A program made the position numbers and the translations under genes. 64,000 bases of DNA from Paenibacillus woosongensis (lineage in GTDB: Bacteria; Bacillota; Bacilli; Paenibacillales; Paenibacillaceae), in assembly GCF_030122845.1 (NCBI RefSeq), contig NZ_CP126084.1, forward strand, positions 3,472,001 to 3,536,000. The letters are read 5' to 3'. The first letter of the stretch is position 1, and each line of letters starts with the position of its first letter. This document shows positions 27,601-37,518 of this stretch, piece after piece. A model generated the notes under the pieces. The model was not told the origin of the DNA. It did no database searches and saw nothing but the letters and a program-made list of their open reading frames with translations.

Positions 27601-29241
27601 TTACATGTAAATCATTCTATGATGCCCCATCATGTCATACGGAACTTCCATCAGACGGTCAATCCAATCGAACCCGTAGCGATTTAAATAGGCAAAAATA
27701 TTGAATACCCTTTCCTGTGGCTTGCGCTGTGGAAACAGGGACAGTTCAATACGGTCAAAATGGCGCAGGCCCGTTTCATTACTTCTCTCAAGCGCATCCT
27801 TGACGCGCGTCTGCATAAAATCCATCTGTTCGATGATTTTGGCTTTATTTGCACCGCCCAGTTTGAGCAGACCCTTTTCTACGCTGCCAAGCTGCTCTAT
27901 CAATGGATCGTACATACCAGCGAAGGCTCTCTTCATATCCTCGAACTGCTCAACCAGCCGGAGCTGATCCTGTCTTGCCAGCCAATCTGCCTTGATTCTG
28001 TCAAATATGGCATGATCCATTACATCATCCCATGTCAGCCCATATTTGTCCATATGCTTTTGCAGTTTGTCGTCCATAACTGTAAACGACATTCTTGGCA
28101 GTAAGATCGGCATCCGCAGCTGCAGCAGCTCAAACGCCTTGCCCGTCAGGGCCCAATATGCAATCTCCCCGTTGCCCAGCACGGAACCGAGCACAGGAAG
28201 CAAATAATCCTGCATCACAGGCCGGGTCAGCACGTTGTTGCTAAAGCGCCCAGGATGGCTATGAAGCTCGTCGAGCAACTCGTTCGGAGTAAAGGAAACC
28301 AAACCTTTTCGGTCAACAAATCGGCCTTCACGCTTAAATAAGAGCAAACGCTCTCCTTCAGAGACGTAGAAAAGATTTGCGCCTCCCTCCGCAACCTCAG
28401 CCTGCGGATGGAAGCCTTGAGCGGCAATCTCTCTGGAGGCCGCATGATACGCGGATTCCAGCTCATCGTTGCTCCGGATCATTGCCTCGAACATCGGTGC
28501 TTCCAGCCGCCGCAGCGCCGGATCCGCGGAATCCAGCAGGATGAGGCCATACTTTCCGAACCAGGTGCCGAGCAGCCTTGCAAACGCATCAGTCAATGAA
28601 CCGGATACGGCCAGCGTATCCCTCAATTGCTGCAGCAAATCGGCTTTGAATTCGCTATCCGGGAGCAGCCTCTCCAGCTCTGTAGCGGCATGGTTCCACT
28701 CCTCCTCGCTGACCGTAGTATGGCTGACCGGCCCCCTGCGGCCTTCCTCGCGCGGAATGCGGATGCGGCTTACCTCAAGACTTGGCGAGAGCACATATGT
28801 ATGATTCACCTCATCCCAGTCATGATCCTCTCCGGCAATCCAGAATACGGGGACAACATCCCGCCCTAGCAGGGAAGCCGCCCGCTCAGCCGCTTTAATG
28901 ATCGTTGCAGCTTTGTATATGACAAGCAAAGGCCCCGTGAACAAGCCGCTTTGCTGTCCTCCAGCAATAACGACAGTTCCCGGCTGCTCCAGCCTGCTCA
29001 ACGAACTCATCACGGCAGCCTCCGGATTAAGCCGTTCATTATATTCGCGCAGCCGGCTGACAAGTTCCTTTCGCCCGGCCCGTAAATGCTCCGTCTGATC
29101 CAGCCACTGCAGTCTAGCCGTCCAGCTTCGATCGTTTGCCGGACATCCTCCGCCGTATAAATGCTCTACTGCCTCATAGTCCGACAGGTAGGACTCTGCC
29201 AGCGGTTGACCGGATTGTAAAGGCTCTTGAACAACGTTCAT
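27601..29241 (-). CDS. bshC: Bacillithiol biosynthesis cysteine-adding enzyme BshC
   Basis: BshC joins cysteine to glucosaminyl-malate in the last step of bacillithiol synthesis. The 546-residue product carries family motifs [18 protein letters not shown] (about 95-112), [19 protein letters not shown] (about 135) and a long C-terminal coiled coil. AGGAGG is followed by two in-frame ATGs, at 29250 (2 bases away, too close) and 29241 (11 bases away), so the start is slightly uncertain. The bshA and bshB genes are not in the window. Confidence 0.95.
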   Translation of the reverse strand: MNVVQEPLQSGQPLAESYLSDYEAVEHLYGGGCPANDRSWTARLQWLDQTEHLRAGRKELVSRLREYNERLNPEAAVMSSLSRLEQPGTVVIAGGQQSGLFTGPLLVIYKAATIIKAAERAASLLGRDVVPVFWIAGEDHDWDEVNHTYVLSPSLEVSRIRIPREEGRRGPVSHTTVSEEEWNHAATELERLLPDSEFKADLLQQLRDTLAVSGSLTDAFARLLGTWFGKYGLILLDSADPALRRLEAPMFEAMIRSNDELESAYHAASREIAAQGFHPQAEVAEGGANLFYVSEGERLLLFKREGRFVDRKGLVSFTPNELLDELHSHPGRFSNNVLTRPVMQDYLLPVLGSVLGNGEIAYWALTGKAFELLQLRMPILLPRMSFTVMDDKLQKHMDKYGLTWDDVMDHAIFDRIKADWLARQDQLRLVEQFEDMKRAFAGMYDPLIEQLGSVEKGLLKLGGANKAKIIEQMDFMQTRVKDALERSNETGLRHFDRIELSLFPQRKPQERVFNIFAYLNRYGFDWIDRLMEVPYDMMGHHRMIYM

Positions 29242-29339
29242 CAGGTTCATATCCTCCTGTTCCTTATCGAAAACCTCCATTCGATTGTACCGAATGTACT
29301 CCTTTCCCGTCAAAGCGAATCTATGTTTTCAATAAATAA

Positions 29340-29380
29340 GCTCTCCCAGGCGGCGAAAGCGGCGCTGAGAGAGCTCATCG
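29340..29380 (-). terminator. Imperfect terminator after oppF
   Basis: On the minus strand an imperfect GC-rich hairpin bounded by AGCTCTC and GAGAGCT, followed by TTATTTATTG, just past the oppF stop at 29388. It would separate the opp operon from bshC. Confidence 0.5.
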
Positions 29381-29387
29381 GTTTTTG

Positions 29388-30323
29388 TTATTTTTTCGGC
29401 ATCGATACCCAGTGTCCCTTGGTTACCTCAACCAGCTCGGAATTTTCCAGATCAAAGGCACCGCCGCCGGAACCGCCTTTGGCCGAATGGATTGGCCCAT
29501 TGGCATCGTCCTCCAGCAAAATGCGCTTCTTATTAGCCTCGATTTCCGGATCAGGGATCGGGATCGCGGACAACAGCGTCTTCGTATACGGATGCATGGG
29601 ATTAGCATACAATTCTTCGCTCTCTGCAAGCTCCACAATGCGGCCAAGGTACATCACCGCTACCCTGTCGCTAATATGCTTGACCATGGACAGGTCATGC
29701 GCGATGAACAGGTATGTTAATCCCAGACGATCCTGCAAATCCTTGAGCAGGTTAACGACCTGAGCCTGAATCGATACGTCCAGCGCGGAAATCGGCTCGT
29801 CGCAAATGATGAATTTCGGATTGACGGCAAGCGCGCGGGCAATTCCGATCCGCTGGCGCTGACCGCCGGAAAATTCATGCGGGTAACGCGTCGCGTGATC
29901 CGGGTTGAGACCGACCATATCGAGCAGCTCCTCGACCCGTCTCTTCCGCTCCGCCCGGCTGCCGGCCATATTGTGGATGTCCAGCGCCTCGCCGATAATA
30001 TCGGTAACGGTAAATCTTGGATTCAGCGATGCGTACGGATCCTGAAATATCATCTGCATATCGCGCCGCATCGCCTTCATTTTCTTCGGAGGGAGCTTGC
30101 TGACGTCTACTCCGTTGAACTTAACACTGCCTCCAGTAGGCTCGTATAAACGGAGGATGGTCCGTCCTGCCGTCGATTTGCCGCAGCCGGACTCGCCAAC
30201 CAGTCCTAGCGTTTCCCCTTCCGCAATGGAAAAGCTGATATCGTTAACGGCCTTGAGTACGTTGCCGCCGCCAACATTAAAATACTTCTTGAGGCCTTCG
30301 ACCTCGATTAGATTTTTATTCAA
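29388..30323 (-). CDS. oppF: Oligopeptide ABC transporter ATP-binding protein OppF
   Basis: One of two ATPases powering peptide import. The 311-residue protein has Walker A GLVGESGCGKSTAGR (about 42), Q-loop FQDPYASLNPRFTV, signature SGGQRQRIGIARAL and Walker B FIICDEPISALD, then the C-terminal OppF/DppF extension (ANPMHPYTKTLLSAIP). The start is TTG at 30323, ten bases after GGAGG, and it overlaps the oppD stop (TTGA). The C-terminus lacks an obvious four-cysteine cluster. Confidence 0.93.
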   Translation of the reverse strand: MNKNLIEVEGLKKYFNVGGGNVLKAVNDISFSIAEGETLGLVGESGCGKSTAGRTILRLYEPTGGSVKFNGVDVSKLPPKKMKAMRRDMQMIFQDPYASLNPRFTVTDIIGEALDIHNMAGSRAERKRRVEELLDMVGLNPDHATRYPHEFSGGQRQRIGIARALAVNPKFIICDEPISALDVSIQAQVVNLLKDLQDRLGLTYLFIAHDLSMVKHISDRVAVMYLGRIVELAESEELYANPMHPYTKTLLSAIPIPDPEIEANKKRILLEDDANGPIHSAKGGSGGGAFDLENSELVEVTKGHWVSMPKK

Positions 30324-31318
30324 GACGACTGCGCCTCCTTCGCCATCGGATGCAGGTCCCAGCACCGTGCAGTATGCGTGTCGCTAAACACGGTCGCTTC
30401 TGGATCGATCCGTTCACAAATCTTCATCGCCTGATCGCAGCGGGCTGCAAACGGGCAGCCTAGCGGCGGCTTAATCAAATCGGGCGGAGTGCCGATAATC
30501 GGAATAAGCGGCTCGCTTTTCTTCTGGTCGAGGCGCGGCATGGAACGAAGCAGTCCCTTGGTGTAGGGATGCTGAGGATTTTTGAAAATCTCCCATTTGG
30601 TCCCGGTTTCCACCACTTCCCCGGCATACATAACGATTACGCGATCGCACATGCCTGCTACGACGCCGAGGTCGTGCGTAATCAGAATGATTGATGTTCC
30701 AAGACGCTGCTGCATGTCCTTCATAACATCCATAATTTGCGCTTGTATCGTCACGTCTAGGGCGGTCGTCGGCTCATCGGCGATCAGCAGAGCAGGCCGG
30801 CAAGCCAGCGCAATTGCGATCATCGCGCGCTGACGCATCCCTCCGGAAAATTCATGAGGATATTGATTAAAGCGGGCTTCCACGTTTTTGATTCCTACAA
30901 GCTTCAGCATCTCGATCGCTTGGTCCTTAGCTTCAGCCGCTGACATATTCTGATGTTTGATTAACACTTCAGTAATTTGCTTGCCGACTTTAATCGTCGG
31001 ATTCAAAGAGGTCATCGGGTCCTGAAAGATCATGCCAATGTCTTTACCGCGAATAGCTTCCATTTCCTTATTGCTTTTCTTGAGCAAATTCTGTCCTTGG
31101 AACAGGATCTCGCCTTGCTTAATGATCGATGGAGGGGACGGGATCAGGCGCATGACTGTCTGAGCCGTGACGCTCTTACCACTGCCCGATTCGCCGACGA
31201 TAGCAACCGTTTCCCCTTTTCCTATTTCAAAGTTCATGCCACGAACGGCTTTTACTTCTCCGCCTTTAACCTGGAAGGATACATGCAGATCCTTAACTTG
31301 TAAAATCGGTTCCATCAT
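30320..31318 (-). CDS. oppD: Oligopeptide ABC transporter ATP-binding protein OppD
   Basis: The second ATPase of the importer, 332 residues, with Walker A AIVGESGSGKSVTAQ (about 39), FQDPMTSLNPTIKV, signature SGGMRQRAMIAIAL, Walker B LLIADEPTTALD and the Opp C-terminal region (FKNPQHPYTKGLLRSMP, PPLGCPFAARC). AGGAGG is followed by two adjacent ATGs (31318 and 31315). It lies 8 bp after oppC. Confidence 0.93.
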   Translation of the reverse strand: MMEPILQVKDLHVSFQVKGGEVKAVRGMNFEIGKGETVAIVGESGSGKSVTAQTVMRLIPSPPSIIKQGEILFQGQNLLKKSNKEMEAIRGKDIGMIFQDPMTSLNPTIKVGKQITEVLIKHQNMSAAEAKDQAIEMLKLVGIKNVEARFNQYPHEFSGGMRQRAMIAIALACRPALLIADEPTTALDVTIQAQIMDVMKDMQQRLGTSIILITHDLGVVAGMCDRVIVMYAGEVVETGTKWEIFKNPQHPYTKGLLRSMPRLDQKKSEPLIPIIGTPPDLIKPPLGCPFAARCDQAMKICERIDPEATVFSDTHTARCWDLHPMAKEAQSS

Positions 31319-31326
31319 TCCACCTC

Positions 31327-32277
31327 CTATTTCTTCAGTTTAGGGTCCAGCGCGTCGCGAAGACCGTCGCCGAATATGTTAAACGACAGCATGGTTAAGC
31401 TGATTAGAATGGCTGGGAACAGCATCCGCCAAGGGTAGTACAGCCAGCCGGTAAGCGCGTCACTGATCATTGAACCGAGAGATGCGATTGGCGCTTGCAC
31501 GCCAAGTCCGAGGAAGCTAAGAAACGCTTCGGCGAAAATGGCATTCGGAACAGACAGAGTCACAGTAACAATAATCGGTCCTACAGCGTTCGGGAGCAAG
31601 TGACGGAATAGCAGGCGTCCCGATCCTGCGCCCATAGAGCGGGAAGCAAGTACAAATTCGCGGCTTTTGAGCTGCATAATTTCACCGCGTACAATCCAGG
31701 ACATATTGATCCATCCGGTAATCGTCAGAGCCAAAATAATCGTGCCCAGACTCGGCTCCATAACGACAAGAAGGAGAATGGTTACCAGAAGGTAAGGGAT
31801 GGAATACAAAATCTCCGAAAACTTATTCATGATTTCATCCACACGGCCACCAAAATAACCCATGATACCGCCGTAAATAACGCCAATCAGCAAGTCGATA
31901 CAAGCAGCGGCCAAACCTACGACCAGGGAAATTCTCGCCCCCATCCAGGTACGAACGAACATGTCGCGCCCGAGGTCATCGGTTCCGAACCAATGCTCCG
32001 CAGACGGCGGCGAATTAGTATTCAGATAATCATTAGAATAATAGTTATATTCTGAAATCCTTGGTCCAACAATAGCCGCTAGAGTGATTAACAGCAGCAT
32101 GAGTAAGGCTCCCATCGCCAGCTTGTTGCTGCGCAAGCGATACCATGCATCTTTCCAAGCTGAAATACTTTCACGCTGAATGACTTCCGCTTCCTTCTCG
32201 TCCGTGCCGATTTTACGGAAATCTTCCGGCTTCAGGTCAGCAGGGGCCGGCATTACTTTCATCGGTTTTAAATCCAT
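31327..32277 (-). CDS. oppC: Oligopeptide ABC transporter permease OppC
   Basis: An inner-membrane permease of 316 residues with a long N-terminal cytosolic part (about 1-50), about six hydrophobic helices and the permease loop EFVLASRSMGAGSGRLLFRHLLPN that contacts the ATPases. AGGAGGGG lies before ATG 32277. It overlaps closely with oppB (3-bp gap). Confidence 0.92.
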   Translation of the reverse strand: MDLKPMKVMPAPADLKPEDFRKIGTDEKEAEVIQRESISAWKDAWYRLRSNKLAMGALLMLLLITLAAIVGPRISEYNYYSNDYLNTNSPPSAEHWFGTDDLGRDMFVRTWMGARISLVVGLAAACIDLLIGVIYGGIMGYFGGRVDEIMNKFSEILYSIPYLLVTILLLVVMEPSLGTIILALTITGWINMSWIVRGEIMQLKSREFVLASRSMGAGSGRLLFRHLLPNAVGPIIVTVTLSVPNAIFAEAFLSFLGLGVQAPIASLGSMISDALTGWLYYPWRMLFPAILISLTMLSFNIFGDGLRDALDPKLKK

Positions 32278-32280
32278 CCG

Positions 32281-33213
32281 TTACCCCTCCTTTCCTTTGT
32301 TTAGTTTAATGCGGGGATCTACGAACATATATGCAATATCCGTAACAAACCGGGCCAACATCAGTAGGATGCCGTAGAAAATCGTAATGCCCATGATGAC
32401 CGGATAATCGCGGACGCTTATCGCCTCAACGAACTGCTTACCAATACCGCCGATTCCGAAAATCTGCTCGATGACGACGGAACCGGTGACGATATTCGCA
32501 GTCATTGGCCCTAAATAAGTGATAACCGGCATAATACCATTTCGAATAACGTGGCGGAACAATATGGCCATCCAGCCGAGGCCCTTAGCTTTAGCCGTCT
32601 TGATATAATCGGCATGCAGCACCTCGAGCATGCTTGAACGGGTCAATCTCGCAATGAACGCGATCGGCTGAGCTGTCAAAGCGGCAACCGGCAAAATATA
32701 GTACATCGGCCCATTAAAGCCCATCGTCGGCAGTAATTGAAGTTTTGAAGAAAAGACGTATTGAAGCAAAGTTGCAACAACAAAGCTGGGAACAGCAATG
32801 CCAAGCACCGCTAACACCATCGCCACGTTATCGATCAGCTTGCGATGATACAGCGCTGCCAGCATTCCGAGCAGTACGCCCACAATAACCGCTACGATGA
32901 TGGCAACCAACCCGAGCTTCAATGAAGTCGAAAACGTCTGCCCAATGATGTCGGAGACATCCTGGTTGATCTTCTTCATCGAAATTCCGAAGTCCCCTTG
33001 GACGATATTCCCCAAATATTTTAAATATTGCTCATAAACGGGCCTATCCAAACCTAATTGTTCATACAGGCGCTCCTTAATCGCAGGCGGAACCTGTTTT
33101 TCTGAGGTTAGTGGATCCCCTGGAATTGCTTGCATCAGAAAGAAGGTGGCCGAGATTAGAATGAACAATGAAACCAACATGTAGAAAAACTTATTGGCAA
33201 TATAACGAACCAT
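32281..33213 (-). CDS. oppB: Oligopeptide ABC transporter permease OppB
   Basis: The partner permease, 310 residues, with about six helices and the ATPase-contact loop DYIKTAKAKGLGWMAILFRH (about 210). The N-terminus MVRYIANKFFYMLVSLFILI is typical for OppB/DppB. ATG 33213 follows AGGAGG by 11 bases; the frame continues to 33270 upstream of that site. It lies 180 bp after oppA, behind a hairpin. Confidence 0.93.
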   Translation of the reverse strand: MVRYIANKFFYMLVSLFILISATFFLMQAIPGDPLTSEKQVPPAIKERLYEQLGLDRPVYEQYLKYLGNIVQGDFGISMKKINQDVSDIIGQTFSTSLKLGLVAIIVAVIVGVLLGMLAALYHRKLIDNVAMVLAVLGIAVPSFVVATLLQYVFSSKLQLLPTMGFNGPMYYILPVAALTAQPIAFIARLTRSSMLEVLHADYIKTAKAKGLGWMAILFRHVIRNGIMPVITYLGPMTANIVTGSVVIEQIFGIGGIGKQFVEAISVRDYPVIMGITIFYGILLMLARFVTDIAYMFVDPRIKLNKGKEG

Positions 33214-33335
33214 GCCCGTTAGCACCTCCTTTGATAAATTTCGACATAAATCGATTTTAGGATAATTCATTCACAATGTCTATTCAATATAATTGCCATA
33301 AGTGCGCAATGCTTGGAAGTTTCCTGACCGCATAC

Positions 33336-33377
33336 AAAAAAACGGGATATATATGGAATACCCACATATATATCCCG
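33336..33377 (-). terminator. Hairpin with T run between oppA and oppB
   Basis: A perfect 13-bp stem (33343-33355 with 33365-33377), 9-base loop, followed on the minus strand by seven T. It lies 16 bp after the oppA stop. Since oppB has no obvious promoter in the remaining gap, partial read-through is likely, giving more binding protein than transporter. Confidence 0.85.
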
Positions 33378-33393
33378 GTGCAGCTATTCAAAA

Positions 33394-35094
33394 TTACTTA
33401 CGCGCGTCGGTAATGTAAGCGCGAGTATAGTCGATCGCACCGCTGAAATCGAGCGATACGCCTTTAAGCCATGGTTTTTCTACCGCTACGTTTGTATAGT
33501 AGTAGATTGGCATAATTGCCATATTGTCCTTAACAAGGATTTCCTCAGCTTTTTTGAAGTTTTCGTTACGTTTTGTGTTATCTTCGATAGCCTTAGCTTC
33601 AGCGATCAGCTTGTCGAATTCTTCATTCTTAAAGCCGATATCGTTATTACCGCTGTTGGAAGTCCACAGGTCGATAAATGTCATCGGATCGTTATAGTCC
33701 GCGCTCCAACCAGCACGTGCCACTTGATAGTTCAAGTTTTTGCGGTTTTCGATAAATACGGCCCACTCTTGGTTTTCCGTTTTCACGTCAACGCCAAGGT
33801 TTTTCTTCCACATATCAGCTACGGCAAGAGCAATTTTCTTATGCGCTTCACTGGAGTTGTAAGTCAATGTGATATCAGGCAATTTCGTGTAGCCTTCTTC
33901 TTGCATACCTTCTTCAAGGAGTTTCTTAGCTTCTTCTACATTCTCGGTGAAGTAATCGTCTTTAACCTCAGTACGATATTCATCGTTCACCCCTGCGATA
34001 CCTGGAGGAATGAAGCCGAATGCCGGAATTTGCCCGCCAAGCGTTACTTTGTCGACGATAATTTGACGATCGATCGCCATGGCGAATGCTTTACGGATTT
34101 TAGCGTTGTCAAACGGTTTAGCTGTAACGTTAAACTGATAGTAGTACGTACTTGCAATACCTTTTACTTTATATTCATCTTTCAATTCTTTTTGAACAAT
34201 CGGAATTTGGTCGGTAGGAATTTCCCCGTTCGGATGTCCTGCGCGATCCAATTCATTGTTTCTGTAACTGGTGATTTCAGTTGCTCCACTATTTACAAGG
34301 GACATCGTAATTTTGTTCAGCTTGATGTCGTCTTTGTCCCAATAATTTTCATTTTTAGTGACTTCGATCGTTTGCCCTTTTATCCAAGTCGTCAAAGTAA
34401 ACGGACCATTTACGATCATTTTGCTTGCGTCTACTGCCCATTTCGCATCATCTTTAACAGATTGGTGGACAGGGTAGAAAGTATAGAAAGAAGTCAGACC
34501 AAGGAAGTATGGCGTCGGTGCATCCAGTTCAACTTCCAATGTGTAGTCATCAGTTGCCTTTACACCAACTTGGCTGAAATCTGTAATTTTGCCTTCATTG
34601 TAAGCTTGAGCATTTTTCAGGTAGTACAATTGGTAAGCATAAGGTGCAGCCGGCTGTGTGTTCGGGCTAAGTACGCGCTCCCATGCGAACACGAAGTCAT
34701 TAGCCGTTACAGGGTCGCCGTTGCTCCATTTTGCGTCTTTGCGCAGGTGGAACGTATATTTCGTACCGTCTACATCCCATTTTTCCGCCGCAGCAGGAAC
34801 AGGTTGCCCGTGCTCATCCATACGAGCCAGACCTTCGTACATTGTTTTGAGGACAGTGTTAGCTTGGCTATCTTGCGCTTGGGCAGGGTCGAATGTTGGA
34901 GGCTCAGCGCTCAGATTAACTCTAAGCGTTTGATCCGCTGCCAACTTCTCCTCACCGCTGCTTGCATTCTCGGCAGGTGTATTGTTCTTGCCGCCATCAG
35001 AGGCGCCTTTGTCATTGGAACCGCAAGCAGCAAGCAATGTGCTGAGTGCCAATACCAATGTCAAAAGAAGCAAGAGACTCTTATTCTTCTTCAT
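33394..35094 (-). CDS. oppA: Oligopeptide-binding lipoprotein OppA
   Basis: The membrane-anchored peptide-binding protein (SBP_bac_5 family) that feeds oppBCDF. The 566-residue product has a lipoprotein signal (MKKNKSLLLLLTLVLALSTL) with lipobox LAAC (Cys near 24), a Ser/Gly/Asn-rich linker, then LSAEPPTFDPAQAQDS and FHLRKDAKWSNGDPVTANDF, which are typical of the family. AAGGGGG precedes ATG 35094 and a sigma-A promoter lies at 35136-35164. Confidence 0.95.
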   Translation of the reverse strand: MKKNKSLLLLLTLVLALSTLLAACGSNDKGASDGGKNNTPAENASSGEEKLAADQTLRVNLSAEPPTFDPAQAQDSQANTVLKTMYEGLARMDEHGQPVPAAAEKWDVDGTKYTFHLRKDAKWSNGDPVTANDFVFAWERVLSPNTQPAAPYAYQLYYLKNAQAYNEGKITDFSQVGVKATDDYTLEVELDAPTPYFLGLTSFYTFYPVHQSVKDDAKWAVDASKMIVNGPFTLTTWIKGQTIEVTKNENYWDKDDIKLNKITMSLVNSGATEITSYRNNELDRAGHPNGEIPTDQIPIVQKELKDEYKVKGIASTYYYQFNVTAKPFDNAKIRKAFAMAIDRQIIVDKVTLGGQIPAFGFIPPGIAGVNDEYRTEVKDDYFTENVEEAKKLLEEGMQEEGYTKLPDITLTYNSSEAHKKIALAVADMWKKNLGVDVKTENQEWAVFIENRKNLNYQVARAGWSADYNDPMTFIDLWTSNSGNNDIGFKNEEFDKLIAEAKAIEDNTKRNENFKKAEEILVKDNMAIMPIYYYTNVAVEKPWLKGVSLDFSGAIDYTRAYITDARK

Positions 35095-35135
35095 CTAGCA
35101 ATATCCCCCTTAAAATTTGTGGTATATGTTTTTAG

Positions 35136-35164
35136 ATTATACAACCAGCGGTCAAAAAATCCAA
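35136..35164 (-). promoter_or_regulatory. Sigma-A promoter of oppABCDF
   Basis: TTGGAT (35164-35159) and TATAAT (35141-35136) with a 17-bp spacer, about 40 bases upstream of oppA. The remaining part of the 35095-35342 gap is AT-rich and shows no other clear element. Confidence 0.65.
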
Positions 35165-35342
35165 TACATAATTTCAGAAATTGAACTATTGTTAATAAAA
35201 TCCTTTACATTTTCTTAACAAAATAGTCCTTTCTACATTATTGGCTTCTGCTTATGGCATCAATTTTGCCGCTTTTGACCGCCAAATGTGTCAGCTTGTT
35301 GTCAGCTTGTGTAAAGGCTCCATCACACGCGTTTATGTAGAC

Positions 35343-35726
35343 TCATGCTGTCCAAATATATGTAATAAAGCTGATTAGGAATAAGAGAACGTAAGCAACC
35401 CCCGTTCCGGCGAACGCGAGACGCCATACCGCACGAAGCAGCCGCTTGATATCCACTTTCCCTTTCAAGCGGTTTTGCGCGCCGCCGATAAGTCCGGCAG
35501 CAATGAGCAGAATCAGCACAATGAGGTAGAGTCCGAATCCGGATTTGAAAACAATGTTGAACAGGGCCGCAGCCGCTAGAATGAAAAATAGCGTCGATAC
35601 GTCCATTGCAAGCAGCAGCGCCGCTTTCTTATCTTTTTTCAAGTAAAGATGAATGAAATAGACGAGCAAAAATGGAATAATTGGCACGATAGCGAGTATG
35701 GTCAAAGTATCACTTAACAGACTCAT
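35343..35726 (-). CDS. DUF3397 family membrane protein
   Basis: A 127-residue protein with four hydrophobic helices (about 9-25, 38-55, 62-80 and 103-124) and a short basic loop (NRLKGKVDIKRLLRAVWRL) before the last one. This topology, and the position next to panE, fits the DUF3397 family of Firmicutes, whose function is unknown. ATG 35726 is 7 bases after AGGAGG; the frame to 35762 lies upstream of that site. Confidence 0.7.
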   Translation of the reverse strand: MSLLSDTLTILAIVPIIPFLLVYFIHLYLKKDKKAALLLAMDVSTLFFILAAAALFNIVFKSGFGLYLIVLILLIAAGLIGGAQNRLKGKVDIKRLLRAVWRLAFAGTGVAYVLLFLISFITYIWTA

Positions 35727-35793
35727 GGTTCCACCTCCTGCAAATATTTCAACAAATGGCATTTCCTCATTTAATTTGCCACAGTTCGGCTAA

Positions 35794-36750
35794 TCACTTA
35801 TGTAGTCCGCGAACGAGCCGCCATAACAATTCGTGGCCGGGAGCCGAAACACAGGCCTGTTTGGCCATTTCTGCGAGCCGGCCGTTAATATAGTCGATTT
35901 CCGTCGGCGTTCCTTGCAGTACGTCCTTCAGCATCGAGGAAGTATTGCTCGCCGTCAAGCGGCATACCTCCGCTACTAACTCGTAAGCATCCCCTTCGAA
36001 AGGAATGCCCCGGGCCGTGTATATCGCCGCCGCCTCATCGCAAAGCTGCTTCAGCAGCGCCCTGCGTTCTGCGGAATCCAATAGTTCGCCGTTGGGGATT
36101 CGCCAAATCGCAGTCAGCGGATTAATCACAGCATTAACAAGCAGTTTTCTATAAATTTCCCTATCGATGTGTTTCGACAGAAGTGCGTAAAATCCTGCCA
36201 TATTAAGGGCATCAATTAATTTTTCTGCGGCATTTTTTGAGCATAAATCCGCTGATTCGCCGCTCTGTTCTGCCATGCCGATCGTGGTCGTCCCCTGCCC
36301 AGAACGGATGACCTGCCATGGGAAAGGACGCTTCGCTCCTTCGGTCGTAATAGCCGCATAAATCGGGGTGCCAGGAAAGCTTGCTGACAAATATTCCAAA
36401 TGCCCGACTCCATTTTGAAAGCACAGGATATTCGTTTTAGGCCCAAGCAGTGGCTGCAGCCCTTTAACTAGGCTGCTGCAGATATGCCGTTGCTTCGTTA
36501 CCAGCATAACCCAATCGGCATGTCCATCCGGTCGTGCCAAGCCGGCGGCATCTTGCAGTGGATGGGCGGCCGAAACTGCGAGGACGGCCGGAGCGCTTCC
36601 TTCTCCTTCCTGCAAAACGATACCCTTCTGAACCAGCAGCTCGGCCTGCTCCGCCGTTCTTGTCCAAAACCGGACCCCTTGACCAGAAGCAGCCAGTTTG
36701 CTTCCAAAGAGCAAACCGAGTGCGCCCGATCCAACGATCTCGAATTTCAT
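35794..36750 (-). CDS. panE: 2-dehydropantoate 2-reductase family protein
   Basis: Ketopantoate reductase makes pantoate with NADPH for coenzyme A synthesis. The 318-residue product has the Rossmann motif IVGSGALGLLFGSKLA at the N-terminus, VTKQRH (about 85), FQNGVGHLE (about 113) with the conserved Asn, and KLLVNAVINPLTAIW (about 190) with the catalytic lysine. ATG 36750 follows GGAGAGG; the frame to 36813 has no site. Other ketoreductases share the fold, so the exact substrate is inferred. Confidence 0.88.
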   Translation of the reverse strand: MKFEIVGSGALGLLFGSKLAASGQGVRFWTRTAEQAELLVQKGIVLQEGEGSAPAVLAVSAAHPLQDAAGLARPDGHADWVMLVTKQRHICSSLVKGLQPLLGPKTNILCFQNGVGHLEYLSASFPGTPIYAAITTEGAKRPFPWQVIRSGQGTTTIGMAEQSGESADLCSKNAAEKLIDALNMAGFYALLSKHIDREIYRKLLVNAVINPLTAIWRIPNGELLDSAERRALLKQLCDEAAAIYTARGIPFEGDAYELVAEVCRLTASNTSSMLKDVLQGTPTEIDYINGRLAEMAKQACVSAPGHELLWRLVRGLHK

Positions 36751-36813
36751 CCTCTCCACCCTTTCCGCATTTCTGTTATTTCCTTTATACCAGACCTCGT
36801 CCCCACAACACAA

Positions 36814-36845
36814 AGAAATTCCGGCATCAAAATACCGGAATTTCT
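36814..36845 (-). terminator. Terminator after rsfA
   Basis: A perfect 11-bp stem (36814-36824 with 36835-36845), 10-base loop, followed on the minus strand by a short T-rich stretch. It lies between the rsfA stop and the panE start. Confidence 0.65.
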
Positions 36846-36864
36846 CAATTAGAGCTTAAAGGTG

Positions 36865-37518
36865 TTATTCGATTCGCTCCAGGTTGCCGTTCGCATCCAT
36901 TTTGAATCTCGTCTTTAACTCTTCATCCTCTTCATTCAGAAATGCAAGCCGCCGCGCCCGGTCCATGATTTGAATCAGCGCTTTATAATCATCGTTTACC
37001 ACCCTGTAATCGGTCTGTACTTCGTTGACCTGATCCGACAAACGCTCTTTCTCTTCACGCAGCACGGCCAGCTCTTCATCCTTCTCCCGAAGCTCTTTCT
37101 CAAGCTGCTTTACATATCGGTTCGTTTCCTGAACCGTATTCTTCCACCCCCGCAAAAACCGGATAACTGCATCGATGGAAATCGTTTCTTCCGTAACCCC
37201 TTCACTTTTATAGAGTCCTTCTTCCAGATCTACAGAAGCCAAAGAAGCGATCGAGGTTTGGCTGGCGATCGATCCCTGCTTTTTCATATAGTTCCGTTTC
37301 TGCCGCTGCGCCTTGGCAATGCCAATAGCCGCTTCGTACTTTTTACGGACACAGCTGTTCCAGCGGAAACCGCAAGCTGCTGCCGTTCTCCCAATTCGTT
37401 CCCCCACCTCTTCAAACGCAGTCAGTTGGGTACTCCCTTCGCGGATATGGCGCAAGGTTACCTCGGCCAGGATCAAGTCGTCCTCCGCGCTCCATGCATC
37501 TTGTCTCACAGCTGTCAT
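36865..37518 (-). CDS. rsfA: RsfA-type prespore transcription factor
   Basis: RsfA family regulators adjust sigma-F dependent forespore genes in Bacillus. The 217-residue product starts with a Myb/SANT-like DNA-binding domain (AWSAEDDLILAEVTLRHIRE, then IGRTAAACGFRWNSCVRKKY, about 7-65), a basic linker, and a C-terminal coiled coil (about 130-190). ATG 37518 lies 10 bases after AGGAGG. The sequence GGTTATATTA at 37554-37545 fits a sigma-F -10, but I see no matching -35. Confidence 0.85.
   Translation of the reverse strand: MTAVRQDAWSAEDDLILAEVTLRHIREGSTQLTAFEEVGERIGRTAAACGFRWNSCVRKKYEAAIGIAKAQRQKRNYMKKQGSIASQTSIASLASVDLEEGLYKSEGVTEETISIDAVIRFLRGWKNTVQETNRYVKQLEKELREKDEELAVLREEKERLSDQVNEVQTDYRVVNDDYKALIQIMDRARRLAFLNEEDEELKTRFKMDANGNLERIE

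Noticed and set aside
33724..35184. A 486-codon open frame on the plus strand
   Set aside because: It is the exact antisense of oppA, which has a lipoprotein signal and full family likeness. The Cys/Phe-rich product looks like a codon shadow.
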